DNA of 35,764 bases. Source: an uncultured Clostridia bacterium. GTDB lineage: Bacteria; Bacillota; Clostridia; Oscillospirales; Acutalibacteraceae. A model generated the notes under the pieces. That model ran no database searches and was not told the DNA's origin. It saw nothing but the letters and a program-made list of their open reading frames with translations. The number at the start of each line of letters is the position of its first letter. Position 1 is the stretch's first letter. Where the stretch lies: assembly GCA_947169815.1 (NCBI GenBank), contig CAMVRG010000004.1, positions 1 to 35,764 of the forward strand, read 5' to 3'. Positions 1-5,835 of this stretch are shown here, piece after piece. The translations under genes and the position numbers were made by a program.

Positions 1-1140
1 ACCGAGGTTTACGCTCAGCACAAGCAGGCGGCGGCTCCCGAGATTTCATTTGAAATAATCTGCGCGCGCGAGGAAAACGGTAAAAGGGTTGAAAAGATTA
101 AAAACTCTTTTACTCAGAAATATGACCTCGGCGCAAGAATAATAAATAATCTCCCCGAGGACATACCTCTTACGGGAGATAAGGGAATTAAGCTGACTGA
201 CGTTAAAAACGGAAAGAATACGCTTGAGGAGTTTACCGCTCAGCTCAGCCTTGACGAGCTTGAGGCGATAACGAGGGGCGACTATAAAATGGACAGCCCC
301 CTCGGCGTTAAGGGTAACGCGGGCGCCTTCGGCGGCGTTCTTCAGTCGCTGCGCGATAAGGGAGTAAAGGCGGTAACTACTACCGACGGCCCCTCGGGTA
401 TAAGACTGAGGGCCTCGTGCTCGCTTATTCCTATAGGAACTCTGCTTGCGTGCAGCTTTAATACTGAACTCATTGAAGAGCTTTACTGCGCAATATCGGG
501 CGAAATGAAGGAAAGAAAAACCGACGTTCTTCTCGCACCCGGTATTAATATTCACAGAAATCCGCTTTGCGGACGTAATTTTGAATATTACAGCGAGGAC
601 CCGTATCTTACGGGTAAGATTGCCGCGGCGGCGGTAAGAGGTATTCAGAGCGCGGGCGTATCCGCGTGTCCGAAGCATTTTGCCTGCAATAACCAGGAAT
701 ACAGACGCAATATGAACGATTCACGCCTTTCTGAAAGGGCGCTCAGAGAGATATATCTCAAAGGCTTTGAAATCTGTGTAAAGGAAGCAGAGCCTAAAAA
801 CATTATGACCTCTTATAACAGAATTAACGGAGTTTACGGCCATTATAACTATGACCTTTGCACTACGATATTAAGAGGCGAATGGGGATATAAGGGTAAC
901 GTTATGACCGACTGGTGGATGAAAAGCGAAAAGAGCCACGAGTTTGAAAACGTAAGTGACCAGGCGTACAGAGTAAGGGCGCAGGTTGACCTTCTTATGC
1001 CGGGTGGCGAGAGAATAACTAACGGCAAACCCGACGGAACGCTCCTTAAATCCTACGGAAAGCCGCTCGGAATTACCCTCGGCGAAATGCAGAGAAGCGC
1101 TATGAACATACTCAGAGCGGTTATTGATTTGAAATTATAA
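1..1140 (+). CDS. Glycoside hydrolase family 3 (beta-glucosidase-like), 3' part, permuted domain order
   Basis: The frame is open from the first base, so the gene begins outside the window; 379 residues are visible. They hold the GH3 (alpha/beta)8 barrel: a DGPSGIR segment, the KHFACNN motif, the ASN/TSYNRINGVY region, and VMTDWW, whose Asp (codon at 910-912) is the expected catalytic nucleophile. The enzyme would hydrolyse beta-glycosides from non-reducing ends. In usual GH3 enzymes the barrel is N-terminal and is followed by an alpha/beta sandwich and an FnIII-like domain. Here the barrel begins near residue 80 and the protein stops right after it, so the other domains must lie upstream, as in the permuted enzymes known from Ruminococcus and Butyrivibrio. 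No secretion signal can be judged. The substrate is uncertain; the family assignment is firm. Confidence 0.9.
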   Translation, partial: TEVYAQHKQAAAPEISFEIICAREENGKRVEKIKNSFTQKYDLGARIINNLPEDIPLTGDKGIKLTDVKNGKNTLEEFTAQLSLDELEAITRGDYKMDSPLGVKGNAGAFGGVLQSLRDKGVKAVTTTDGPSGIRLRASCSLIPIGTLLACSFNTELIEELYCAISGEMKERKTDVLLAPGINIHRNPLCGRNFEYYSEDPYLTGKIAAAAVRGIQSAGVSACPKHFACNNQEYRRNMNDSRLSERALREIYLKGFEICVKEAEPKNIMTSYNRINGVYGHYNYDLCTTILRGEWGYKGNVMTDWWMKSEKSHEFENVSDQAYRVRAQVDLLMPGGERITNGKPDGTLLKSYGKPLGITLGEMQRSAMNILRAVIDLKL

Positions 1141-1146
1141 GAGCAC

Positions 1147-1179
1147 AAAAAAGAGACACCTTAAAGGTGTCTCTTTTTT
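1147..1179. terminator. Bidirectional intrinsic terminator
   Basis: A perfect stem (AAAAAAGAGACACC against GGTGTCTCTTTTTT) has A-rich and T-rich flanks, so it can end both the GH3 transcript on the plus strand and the tRNA-Val transcript on the minus strand. Its outermost base is also the last base of the tRNA CCA end. Confidence 0.9.
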
Positions 1180-1254
1180 GGTGGGAACAACAGGGCTCGA
1201 ACCTGTGACCCCCTGCTTGTAAGGCAGGTGCTCTCCCAGCTGAGCTATGCTCCC
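1179..1254 (-). tRNA. tRNA-Val (anticodon UAC)
   Basis: The reverse strand folds into a complete cloverleaf: acceptor GGGAGCA/TGTTCCC with one G-U pair, D arm GCTC/GAGC, anticodon stem CCTGC/GCAGG around loop CTTACAA, and T arm ACAGG/CCTGT around TTCGAGC. The anticodon is UAC, for valine. The CCA end is encoded (1179-1181). It lies 24 bp beyond the end of the Mini-RNase III gene and has its own promoter. Confidence 0.98.
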
Positions 1255-1267
1255 GTCAGCGATATTA

Positions 1268-1295
1268 ATTATATCACATCATTCGCTTTTGTCAA
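1268..1295 (-). promoter_or_regulatory. Promoter of tRNA-Val
   Basis: On the minus strand there is a consensus TTGACA (1290-1295), a 16-bp spacer and TATAAT (1268-1273) with a TG one base upstream. The predicted start falls about 6-8 bases before the mature tRNA 5' end. The -35 lies inside the last codons of the Mini-RNase III gene. Confidence 0.85.
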
Positions 1296-1674
1296 GGATA
1301 ATTTTAAACAATTCCCTGAGCCTGTTTTCCTCTTCGCAAAGGTATAGATATCCGAAAAGCGCCTCTATTCCCGTGGCGGCATGGTATTCCGAGTGGGTTG
1401 CGGATTTAGGGTTATGACCTACCTTCGCGTTGCGCCCTCTCTTAAAGACTGCCTCCTCCTCTTCGGTAAGGCAGTTCTTTATTTTTTCATACGCCTCGGT
1501 CTGCGCCTTTGCGCTAACGAATTTCACGCTCTCCCTGTGAAGGTCGTTTACGGGGCGGTTAGCGTCTGCTACGAGAGTTTCACGTACGAGCATTTCATAT
1601 ACGCAGTCGCCGATAAACGCAAGGTTAAGCGGGCTAAGCTGCTTTGGATTGATTTCGTTTTCTGTAAATCTCAT
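1279..1674 (-). CDS. mrnC: Mini-ribonuclease III
   Basis: This 131-residue protein is a stand-alone RNase III catalytic domain without a double-stranded-RNA-binding domain, the usual size of Mini-III. It carries the catalytic signatures LAFIGDCVYEML near residue 20 and GIEALFGYLYL near residue 105, which supply the acidic metal ligands. Mini-III cuts the double-stranded ends of pre-23S rRNA in the cytoplasm during ribosome maturation. Its ATG shares one base with the stop codon of obg (TAATG), so the two are translationally coupled and probably one transcript. Pairing it with the ribosome-assembly GTPase Obg makes functional sense. Confidence is high. Confidence 0.93.
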   Translation of the reverse strand: MRFTENEINPKQLSPLNLAFIGDCVYEMLVRETLVADANRPVNDLHRESVKFVSAKAQTEAYEKIKNCLTEEEEAVFKRGRNAKVGHNPKSATHSEYHAATGIEALFGYLYLCEEENRLRELFKIILDKSE

Positions 1675-2945
1675 TACGGAATATACTCAAATTCAATATC
1701 GTAGAGCGAGACGATATCGCCCTCCTGAATTCCTTTCTCCTTTAATGCGTCGAAGATACCGCTTTTTTCAAGCACTCTCTGCATATACTGAAGCGCCTCG
1801 TAGTCCTCGGTATCAATTCCCTTGAGAACTTTCGGGAACCAGTCCGCCTCAACGAGATAATAGCCCTCTTCAACAACCGTAATCTTAAAGCCGTTGCTGT
1901 TTTTTATAATTGACTCAACGGGAATTTCCTCGGTTTCGTATTCCTTAACGGGCGGGAGGTCTTTGAGCTTATTCCATACGGCGTTCATAAGCTCCTGAGT
2001 TCCCTCCATTATCGGAGCGCAGATAGAGTAATACTCGTAGCCCTTTTCTTCAACGTACTTTTTAAAATCCTCAATCTGCTCGGGCTCAGCCATATCAATC
2101 TTATTTCCCGCAACGAGCATAGGACATTCGGCAAGCTCAGGATTAAACTTTATGAGCTCGGCGTTGAGCTTTTCAAAATCGTCCTTAGGGTCGCGTCCCT
2201 CGGAGCCACTTACGTCAACTATATGAATAAGAAGGCGGCAGCGCTCAACGTGGCGTAAAAACTGATGTCCGAGACCTATGCCCTCGCTTGCGCCCTCAAT
2301 AAGGCCGGGGATATCGGCTATAACGAAGCTGTTTCCCTCGCCCATTGATACGACGCCGAGATTGGGTACAAGAGTTGTAAAATGATAGTCGGCAATCTTC
2401 GGCTTAGCCTGAGAAACTACCGAGATAAGGCTCGATTTACCTACCGACGGGAAGCCGAGAAGTCCTACGTCGGCAAGGAGCTTGAGTTCAAGACTTACCG
2501 TCCATTCCTCGCCGGGCATACCGGGTTTTGCAAAACGGGGAACCTGACGGGTAGGGGTTGCAAAATGGGAGTTGCCCCAGCCGCCCTTGCCGCCCTTTGC
2601 GGCGACGAAACGCTCGGTTTTACTCATATCAGCCATAACCGCTCCGCTTTCAGCCTCTTTAATAAGCGTTCCGCGCGGAACGCGGATTTCAAGGTCGGGC
2701 GCCTTTTTACCGTTACAGCGCGAGCCGCGTCCGTTTTCGCCGTTTTGCGCCTTGTACTTTCTTTTATAGCGGAAATCGGCGAGCGTTGCGAGGTTATCGT
2801 CTACTACGAAAACTATATCGCCGCCCTTGCCGCCGTCGCCGCCGTCGGGACCGCCCGAGGCGACGTACTTTTCTCTGTGAAAGGCTACGGCGCCGTCGCC
2901 GCCGTCGCCCGCCTTAATGTTAATTTTAGCAATATCTACAAACAT
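1674..2945 (-). CDS. obg: GTPase Obg/CgtA
   Basis: The 423-residue protein has the glycine-rich Obg fold (residues about 1-157), a GTPase domain with GFPSVGKSS (P-loop), DIPGLIEGA (switch II) and NKID (guanine specificity), and a C-terminal OCT domain (from about residue 345), as in Gram-positive Obg. It acts in late 50S subunit assembly and in linking growth to GTP/ppGpp. The start ATG is preceded by GAGG at a good distance, within the tail of the upstream membrane-protein gene, whose stop lies 8 bp before. It overlaps mrnC downstream by one base. Nothing is unusual in the protein. Confidence 0.97.
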   Translation of the reverse strand: MFVDIAKINIKAGDGGDGAVAFHREKYVASGGPDGGDGGKGGDIVFVVDDNLATLADFRYKRKYKAQNGENGRGSRCNGKKAPDLEIRVPRGTLIKEAESGAVMADMSKTERFVAAKGGKGGWGNSHFATPTRQVPRFAKPGMPGEEWTVSLELKLLADVGLLGFPSVGKSSLISVVSQAKPKIADYHFTTLVPNLGVVSMGEGNSFVIADIPGLIEGASEGIGLGHQFLRHVERCRLLIHIVDVSGSEGRDPKDDFEKLNAELIKFNPELAECPMLVAGNKIDMAEPEQIEDFKKYVEEKGYEYYSICAPIMEGTQELMNAVWNKLKDLPPVKEYETEEIPVESIIKNSNGFKITVVEEGYYLVEADWFPKVLKGIDTEDYEALQYMQRVLEKSGIFDALKEKGIQEGDIVSLYDIEFEYIP

Positions 2946-2953
2946 TTATATCC

Positions 2954-3286
2954 TCATTTCTTTAATAAGGTTAATACAGATTTAATAATAAGCGGAATTA
3001 TGAGTATTATACCCGAAACGGTAATAAATGCAAGAGTAAGCGGAAAAAATATGCATACCGCAATTATTACCTTTCGGCTCAGCTTTTCTTTTTTTATAAG
3101 CCTTAAACCGAAGAACACCGCGCCCGTATAGGTTGCGCAGGGAATAAGAGCGGCGATAACGGAATAAAGCGCCGCGCCCGCCGCGTTTTTAGAGATATAA
3201 TACAATATGATAAACGAAACTCCGTATCCGAGCACGAGCAGCGCAGAAACGGATACGAGATATTTTTTTGATATGTTTTTATTCAT
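2954..3286 (-). CDS. Small multi-pass membrane protein, unknown function
   Basis: The 110 residues form three or four hydrophobic segments (about 12-32, 38-60, 72-92 and possibly 92-106) joined by short Lys-rich loops. No family is recognised. It is the first gene of the unit that continues into obg 8 bp downstream. No Shine-Dalgarno sequence precedes the ATG, and the best promoter places the RNA start within a base or two of it, which suggests a leaderless transcript. An alternative is that the frame is short filler and obg is transcribed from elsewhere, but the hydrophobic pattern looks coding. Confidence 0.7.
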   Translation of the reverse strand: MNKNISKKYLVSVSALLVLGYGVSFIILYYISKNAAGAALYSVIAALIPCATYTGAVFFGLRLIKKEKLSRKVIIAVCIFFPLTLAFITVSGIILIIPLIIKSVLTLLKK

Positions 3287-3292
3287 AGCAAT

Positions 3293-3321
3293 AGATTAAC
3301 ATAAATATAAAGCGTTTGCAA
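3293..3321 (-). promoter_or_regulatory. Promoter of the membrane protein-obg-mrnC unit
   Basis: The minus strand has TTGCAA (3316-3321), 17 bp, then TAATCT (3293-3298) preceded by TG plus one base. The predicted start is at about 3286-3287, on or next to the first codon of the 110-residue gene. Confidence 0.5.
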
Positions 3322-3336
3322 TAATTTAATATTGCA
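3317..3336. promoter_or_regulatory. Palindrome covering both -35 boxes (possible operator)
   Basis: TGCAATA (3317-3323) and TATTGCA (3330-3336) are exact inverted repeats around 6 bp. One arm overlaps the -35 of the minus-strand promoter and the other the -35 of the transketolase promoter. It could bind a dimeric regulator, or may simply be two similar -35 boxes back to back. Confidence 0.45.
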
Positions 3337-3360
3337 CAAAGATTATATTTCTGTTAAAAT
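3332..3360 (+). promoter_or_regulatory. Promoter of the transketolase operon
   Basis: TTGCAC (3332-3337), 17 bp, then TAAAAT (3355-3360) with an extended TGT. A strong AAGGAG (3376-3381) sits 8 bases before the ATG at 3390. Confidence 0.8.
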
Positions 3361-3389
3361 GTATATAACTAAATTAAGGAGACGGTTAT

Positions 3390-4232
3390 ATGACTAACGA
3401 ACTTAAAAAGGAGCTTGAGATTTTTGCTACGCAGATTCGTATGGGCATAATCGAGGGCACGTATAACGCAAAGGCGGGACATCCGGGCGGTTCGCTTTCG
3501 GCGGCTGAGGTATTTTCCTACCTTTACGGAAAAGAGATGAGGTATAATCCCAAGGAGCCGAAATGGGACTCAAGAGACCGCTTCGTGCTTTCAAAGGGCC
3601 ACTGCGCCCCGGGGCTTTATGCGGCTCTTGCATATAAGGGCTTCTTCCCCGTTGAGGATTTAAAAACGCTCCGTCATATTGATTCATACCTTCAGGGCCA
3701 TCCGAATATGAATACCGTACCCGGTATTGATATGAGCACGGGCTCTCTCGGTCAGGGCGTAAGCGCCGCCGCGGGTATGGCGAAGGGCGCGAAGTATCTC
3801 GGCAAGGATATTAACGTATATACCCTTCTCGGCGACGGCGAGATTGAGGAAGGTCAGGTATGGGAGGCGTTTATGTTCGCCGCTCAGTATAAGCTTGACA
3901 ACCTCTGCGTAATAATTGACTCAAACGGACTTCAGATTGACGGACGCACGGCTGACGTTATGAACGCAGAGCCGATTGACGAAAAAATGAAGGCTTTCGG
4001 CTTTGAGGTAATCACCGTTAACGGAAACGATTTCGACGAGCTTGAAAAGGCGTTTGACGCTTTTCATAAGACCGAGGGCAAGCCGTTTGCAATTATAATG
4101 AAAACTATTAAGGGACTCGGCGTTTCATATATGGAGGACGAGTGCTCGTGGCACGGAAAGGCTCCCAACGACGAGGAATACGAAATCGCAATGGCAGAGC
4201 TTACTGCTAAAATGAAGGAATTGGAGGCGTAA
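3390..4232 (+). CDS. Transketolase, N-terminal (thiamine diphosphate-binding) subunit
   Basis: The 280 residues match the first half of transketolase: AGHPGGSLSAAE near residue 29, and the thiamine diphosphate motif GDGEIEEGQVWEA near residue 149, ending in DSNGLQIDG. The following gene supplies the second half, so the enzyme is a split, two-chain transketolase, common in Clostridia and archaea. It moves two-carbon units between sugar phosphates in the non-oxidative pentose phosphate pathway in the cytoplasm, providing ribose 5-phosphate and erythrose 4-phosphate. Only 3 bp separate it from the partner gene, and the partner's GGAGG lies inside the end of this one, giving balanced translation. 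Confidence 0.95.
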   Translation: MTNELKKELEIFATQIRMGIIEGTYNAKAGHPGGSLSAAEVFSYLYGKEMRYNPKEPKWDSRDRFVLSKGHCAPGLYAALAYKGFFPVEDLKTLRHIDSYLQGHPNMNTVPGIDMSTGSLGQGVSAAAGMAKGAKYLGKDINVYTLLGDGEIEEGQVWEAFMFAAQYKLDNLCVIIDSNGLQIDGRTADVMNAEPIDEKMKAFGFEVITVNGNDFDELEKAFDAFHKTEGKPFAIIMKTIKGLGVSYMEDECSWHGKAPNDEEYEIAMAELTAKMKELEA

Positions 4233-4235
4233 GTT

Positions 4236-5177
4236 ATGGCAGATGTAAAGAATATTGCAACCCGTGAAAGCTACGGAAACGCGCTTAAAGAGCTTGCCGC
4301 TGAGGGCGCGGACAACCTCGTTGTTCTCGACGCCGACCTTTCAGCCGCTACAAAGACGGGAATATTCAAAAAGGCTTATCCCGAAAGACATATAAACTGC
4401 GGTATCGCGGAGGCTAATATGATTTGTACCGCCGCAGGACTCTCGACTATGGGACTCGTTCCGTTTGCTTCAAGCTTCGCTATGTTCGCGGCGGGAAGAG
4501 CCTTCGAGCAGGTCAGAAATTCAATCGGCTATCCTCATCTCAACGTTAAAATCGGTGCGACTCACGCGGGTATTTCGGTAGGCGAGGACGGCGCTTCTCA
4601 TCAGTGCTGCGAGGACTTCGCGCTTATGCGCTCAATACCAGGTATGGTCGTAATCTGTCCCGCGGACGACGTTGAGGCAAAGCAGGCGGTTAAGGCGGCT
4701 TACAAATACGAGGGACCCGTTTATCTCCGCTTCGGAAGACTCGCCGTACCCGTATTCCACGACGAGAGCTATAAGTTTGAAATCGGAAAGGGCGAGGTTA
4801 TCAGAGAAGGCAAGGACGTTACTATTATCGCTAACGGACTTATGGTAGCCGAGGCTATCGAGGCAGGAAAAGCGCTTGCAGAAAAGGGAATTGTCGCTGA
4901 GATTATCAATATAGCGACGATTAAACCCCTTGACGAGGAGCTCGTTATCGCCTCCGCAAAGAAAACGGGAAAGGTTATTACCGTTGAGGAGCACAGTATA
5001 ATCGGCGGACTCGGCGAGGCTGTATGCGCTCTTCTCGGCGAAAAATGCCCGACTCCCGTTAAGCGTATCGGCGTTAACGACGAGTTCGGCCACTCGGGAC
5101 CCGCAAAGGCGCTCTTAAAGCAGTTCGGTCTTTCGGCTGAAAATATTGAAAAGGTTGCCGAAGAATTTGTAAAATAG
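4236..5177 (+). CDS. Transketolase, C-terminal (pyrimidine-binding) subunit
   Basis: The 313 residues carry the pyrimidine-binding domain (CGIAEANMICTAAGL near residue 56, ending at FGRLAVPVF) and the transketolase C-terminal domain (IINIATIKPLDEE, then EEHSIIGGLGEAV). The conserved Glu of the GIAE motif would activate thiamine diphosphate across the subunit interface. It works with the product of 3390-4232. The length is normal for the split form. It could be confused with the second half of 1-deoxyxylulose-5-phosphate synthase, but the separate N-subunit upstream is clearly transketolase. Confidence 0.95.
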   Translation: MADVKNIATRESYGNALKELAAEGADNLVVLDADLSAATKTGIFKKAYPERHINCGIAEANMICTAAGLSTMGLVPFASSFAMFAAGRAFEQVRNSIGYPHLNVKIGATHAGISVGEDGASHQCCEDFALMRSIPGMVVICPADDVEAKQAVKAAYKYEGPVYLRFGRLAVPVFHDESYKFEIGKGEVIREGKDVTIIANGLMVAEAIEAGKALAEKGIVAEIINIATIKPLDEELVIASAKKTGKVITVEEHSIIGGLGEAVCALLGEKCPTPVKRIGVNDEFGHSGPAKALLKQFGLSAENIEKVAEEFVK

Positions 5178-5179
5178 GC

Positions 5180-5208
5180 TTGACTTTTTAATATTAATGT
5201 TGTAATAT
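5180..5208 (+). promoter_or_regulatory. Promoter of the feo operon
   Basis: TTGACT (5180-5185), 17 bp, then TAATAT (5203-5208), starting 3 bases after the transketolase stop codon. The predicted RNA start (about 5214-5216) lies at the first GTTAG-N6-CTAAC palindrome, so a bound regulator would block initiation. Confidence 0.75.
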
Positions 5209-5211
5209 ATA

Positions 5212-5241
5212 GGCGGTTAGCAAAGACTAACCGCCTTTTTT
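5212..5241 (+). terminator. Hairpin: terminator of transketolase operon overlapping a GTTAG-N6-CTAAC operator
   Basis: GGCGGTTAG (5212-5220) pairs with CTAACCGCC (5227-5235), followed by six T. It has the form of an intrinsic terminator, yet its core GTTAG-N6-CTAAC (5216-5231) is the same palindrome found three more times before the feo genes, here at the predicted feo start site. It may serve both purposes. Confidence 0.7.
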
Positions 5242-5250
5242 GGCGCGCAG

Positions 5251-5266
5251 GTTAGCTTTAACTAAC
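5251..5266. promoter_or_regulatory. Operator copy 2 (GTTAG-N6-CTAAC)
   Basis: Exact half-sites GTTAG and CTAAC separated by CTTTAA, in the feoA leader. The start-to-start distance from copy 1 is 35 bp, near a whole number of helical turns. The half-sites resemble those of DtxR/IdeR-type iron regulators, though the spacing is longer. Confidence 0.6.
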
Positions 5267-5284
5267 TATTTATTTCACAGGCAG

Positions 5285-5300
5285 GTTAGCAAAAGCTAAC
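5285..5300. promoter_or_regulatory. Operator copy 3 (GTTAG-N6-CTAAC)
   Basis: Exact half-sites separated by CAAAAG, 34 bp from copy 2 and 24 bp before the first feoA start. In RNA it would form a hairpin just ahead of the ribosome site AAGGAGG. Confidence 0.6.
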
Positions 5301-5323
5301 GATTAAATAAAGGAGGCGGTAAA

Positions 5324-5536
5324 ATGATTCCGCTTGCAGTACTCGGCGACGGTAAAGAGGGAATTATTAAACGTATCGGCGGAAAGCCCGAGGTGAAAAA
5401 GCATCTTGAAAATTTAGGCTTTATAGTCGGCGATACGGTTAACGTAATTACAGAGCAGAACGGAAATATTATCGTTAAGGTTAAAGAGTCAAGAATTGCG
5501 ATAAGCAAGGAAATGGCTATGAAAATATTTGTTTAA
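5324..5536 (+). CDS. feoA: FeoA family ferrous iron transport protein (first copy)
   Basis: The 70 residues form an SH3-like FeoA domain: GKEGIIKRIGGKPEVKKHLENLGF, then GDTVNVI and the terminal strand VKVKESRIAISKEMAMKI. FeoA is a small cytoplasmic partner of the FeoB iron transporter. It starts the operon, behind three GTTAG-N6-CTAAC palindromes and an AAGGAGG site. A second FeoA-like gene follows 32 bp on; paired FeoA proteins before FeoB are common in Clostridia. Which of the two contacts FeoB cannot be told. Confidence 0.93.
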   Translation: MIPLAVLGDGKEGIIKRIGGKPEVKKHLENLGFIVGDTVNVITEQNGNIIVKVKESRIAISKEMAMKIFV

Positions 5537-5568
5537 AATTATTTCATATAAAAGCAGGAGGTAGAGGT

Positions 5569-5787
5569 ATGACACTGAGAGACGTTAAAATCGGCGATAC
5601 CTGTAAGGTAAAGCGTATCCACGGCGAAGGCGCTCTTAAGCGCAGGATTATGGATATGGGCATTACAAAGGGCGTAGAGATTTACGTACGCAAGGTTGCG
5701 CCGCTCGGCGACCCGATTGAAATTACGGTAAGAGACTACGAGCTTTCAATCCGTAAGGGCGACGCAGAGCTTATAGACGTAGAATAA
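5569..5787 (+). CDS. feoA: FeoA family ferrous iron transport protein (second copy)
   Basis: The 72 residues show the classic FeoA pattern: LRDVKIGDTCKVKRIHGEG, then RRIMDMGITKGVEIYVRKVAPLGDPIEI and the strand YELSIRKGDAELI. It is closer to canonical FeoA than the first copy, as the MGITKG and APLGDP motifs are present. AGGAGG lies just upstream. Between its stop and feoB is a fourth GTTAG-N6-CTAAC palindrome, so feoB may be adjusted separately. Confidence 0.95.
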   Translation: MTLRDVKIGDTCKVKRIHGEGALKRRIMDMGITKGVEIYVRKVAPLGDPIEITVRDYELSIRKGDAELIDVE

Positions 5788-5801
5788 TTTTTTAAATGTG
5801 A

Positions 5802-5817
5802 GTTAGCAAAAACTAAC
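5802..5817. promoter_or_regulatory. Operator copy 4 (GTTAG-N6-CTAAC), before feoB
   Basis: Exact half-sites separated by CAAAAA in the 48-bp gap between the second feoA and feoB, 19 bases before the feoB ATG. It could act as an internal operator or as an RNA hairpin near the ribosome site GAAAGGA. Confidence 0.55.
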
Positions 5818-5835
5818 TAAGAAAGGACAGAGAGT

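Noticed and set aside
46-678. 210-codon minus-strand frame at the left edge
   Set aside because: Antisense to the GH3 coding region, whose motifs are clear; no family pattern.
2382-3131. 249-codon plus-strand frame opposite obg
   Set aside because: It lies antisense to a certain obg gene, has no ribosome site and shows the Ala/Arg-rich composition of a shadow frame.
3317-3336. Rex or Fur binding site
   Set aside because: The palindrome does not match the Rex (TTGTTAA-N4-TTAACAA) or Fur consensus.
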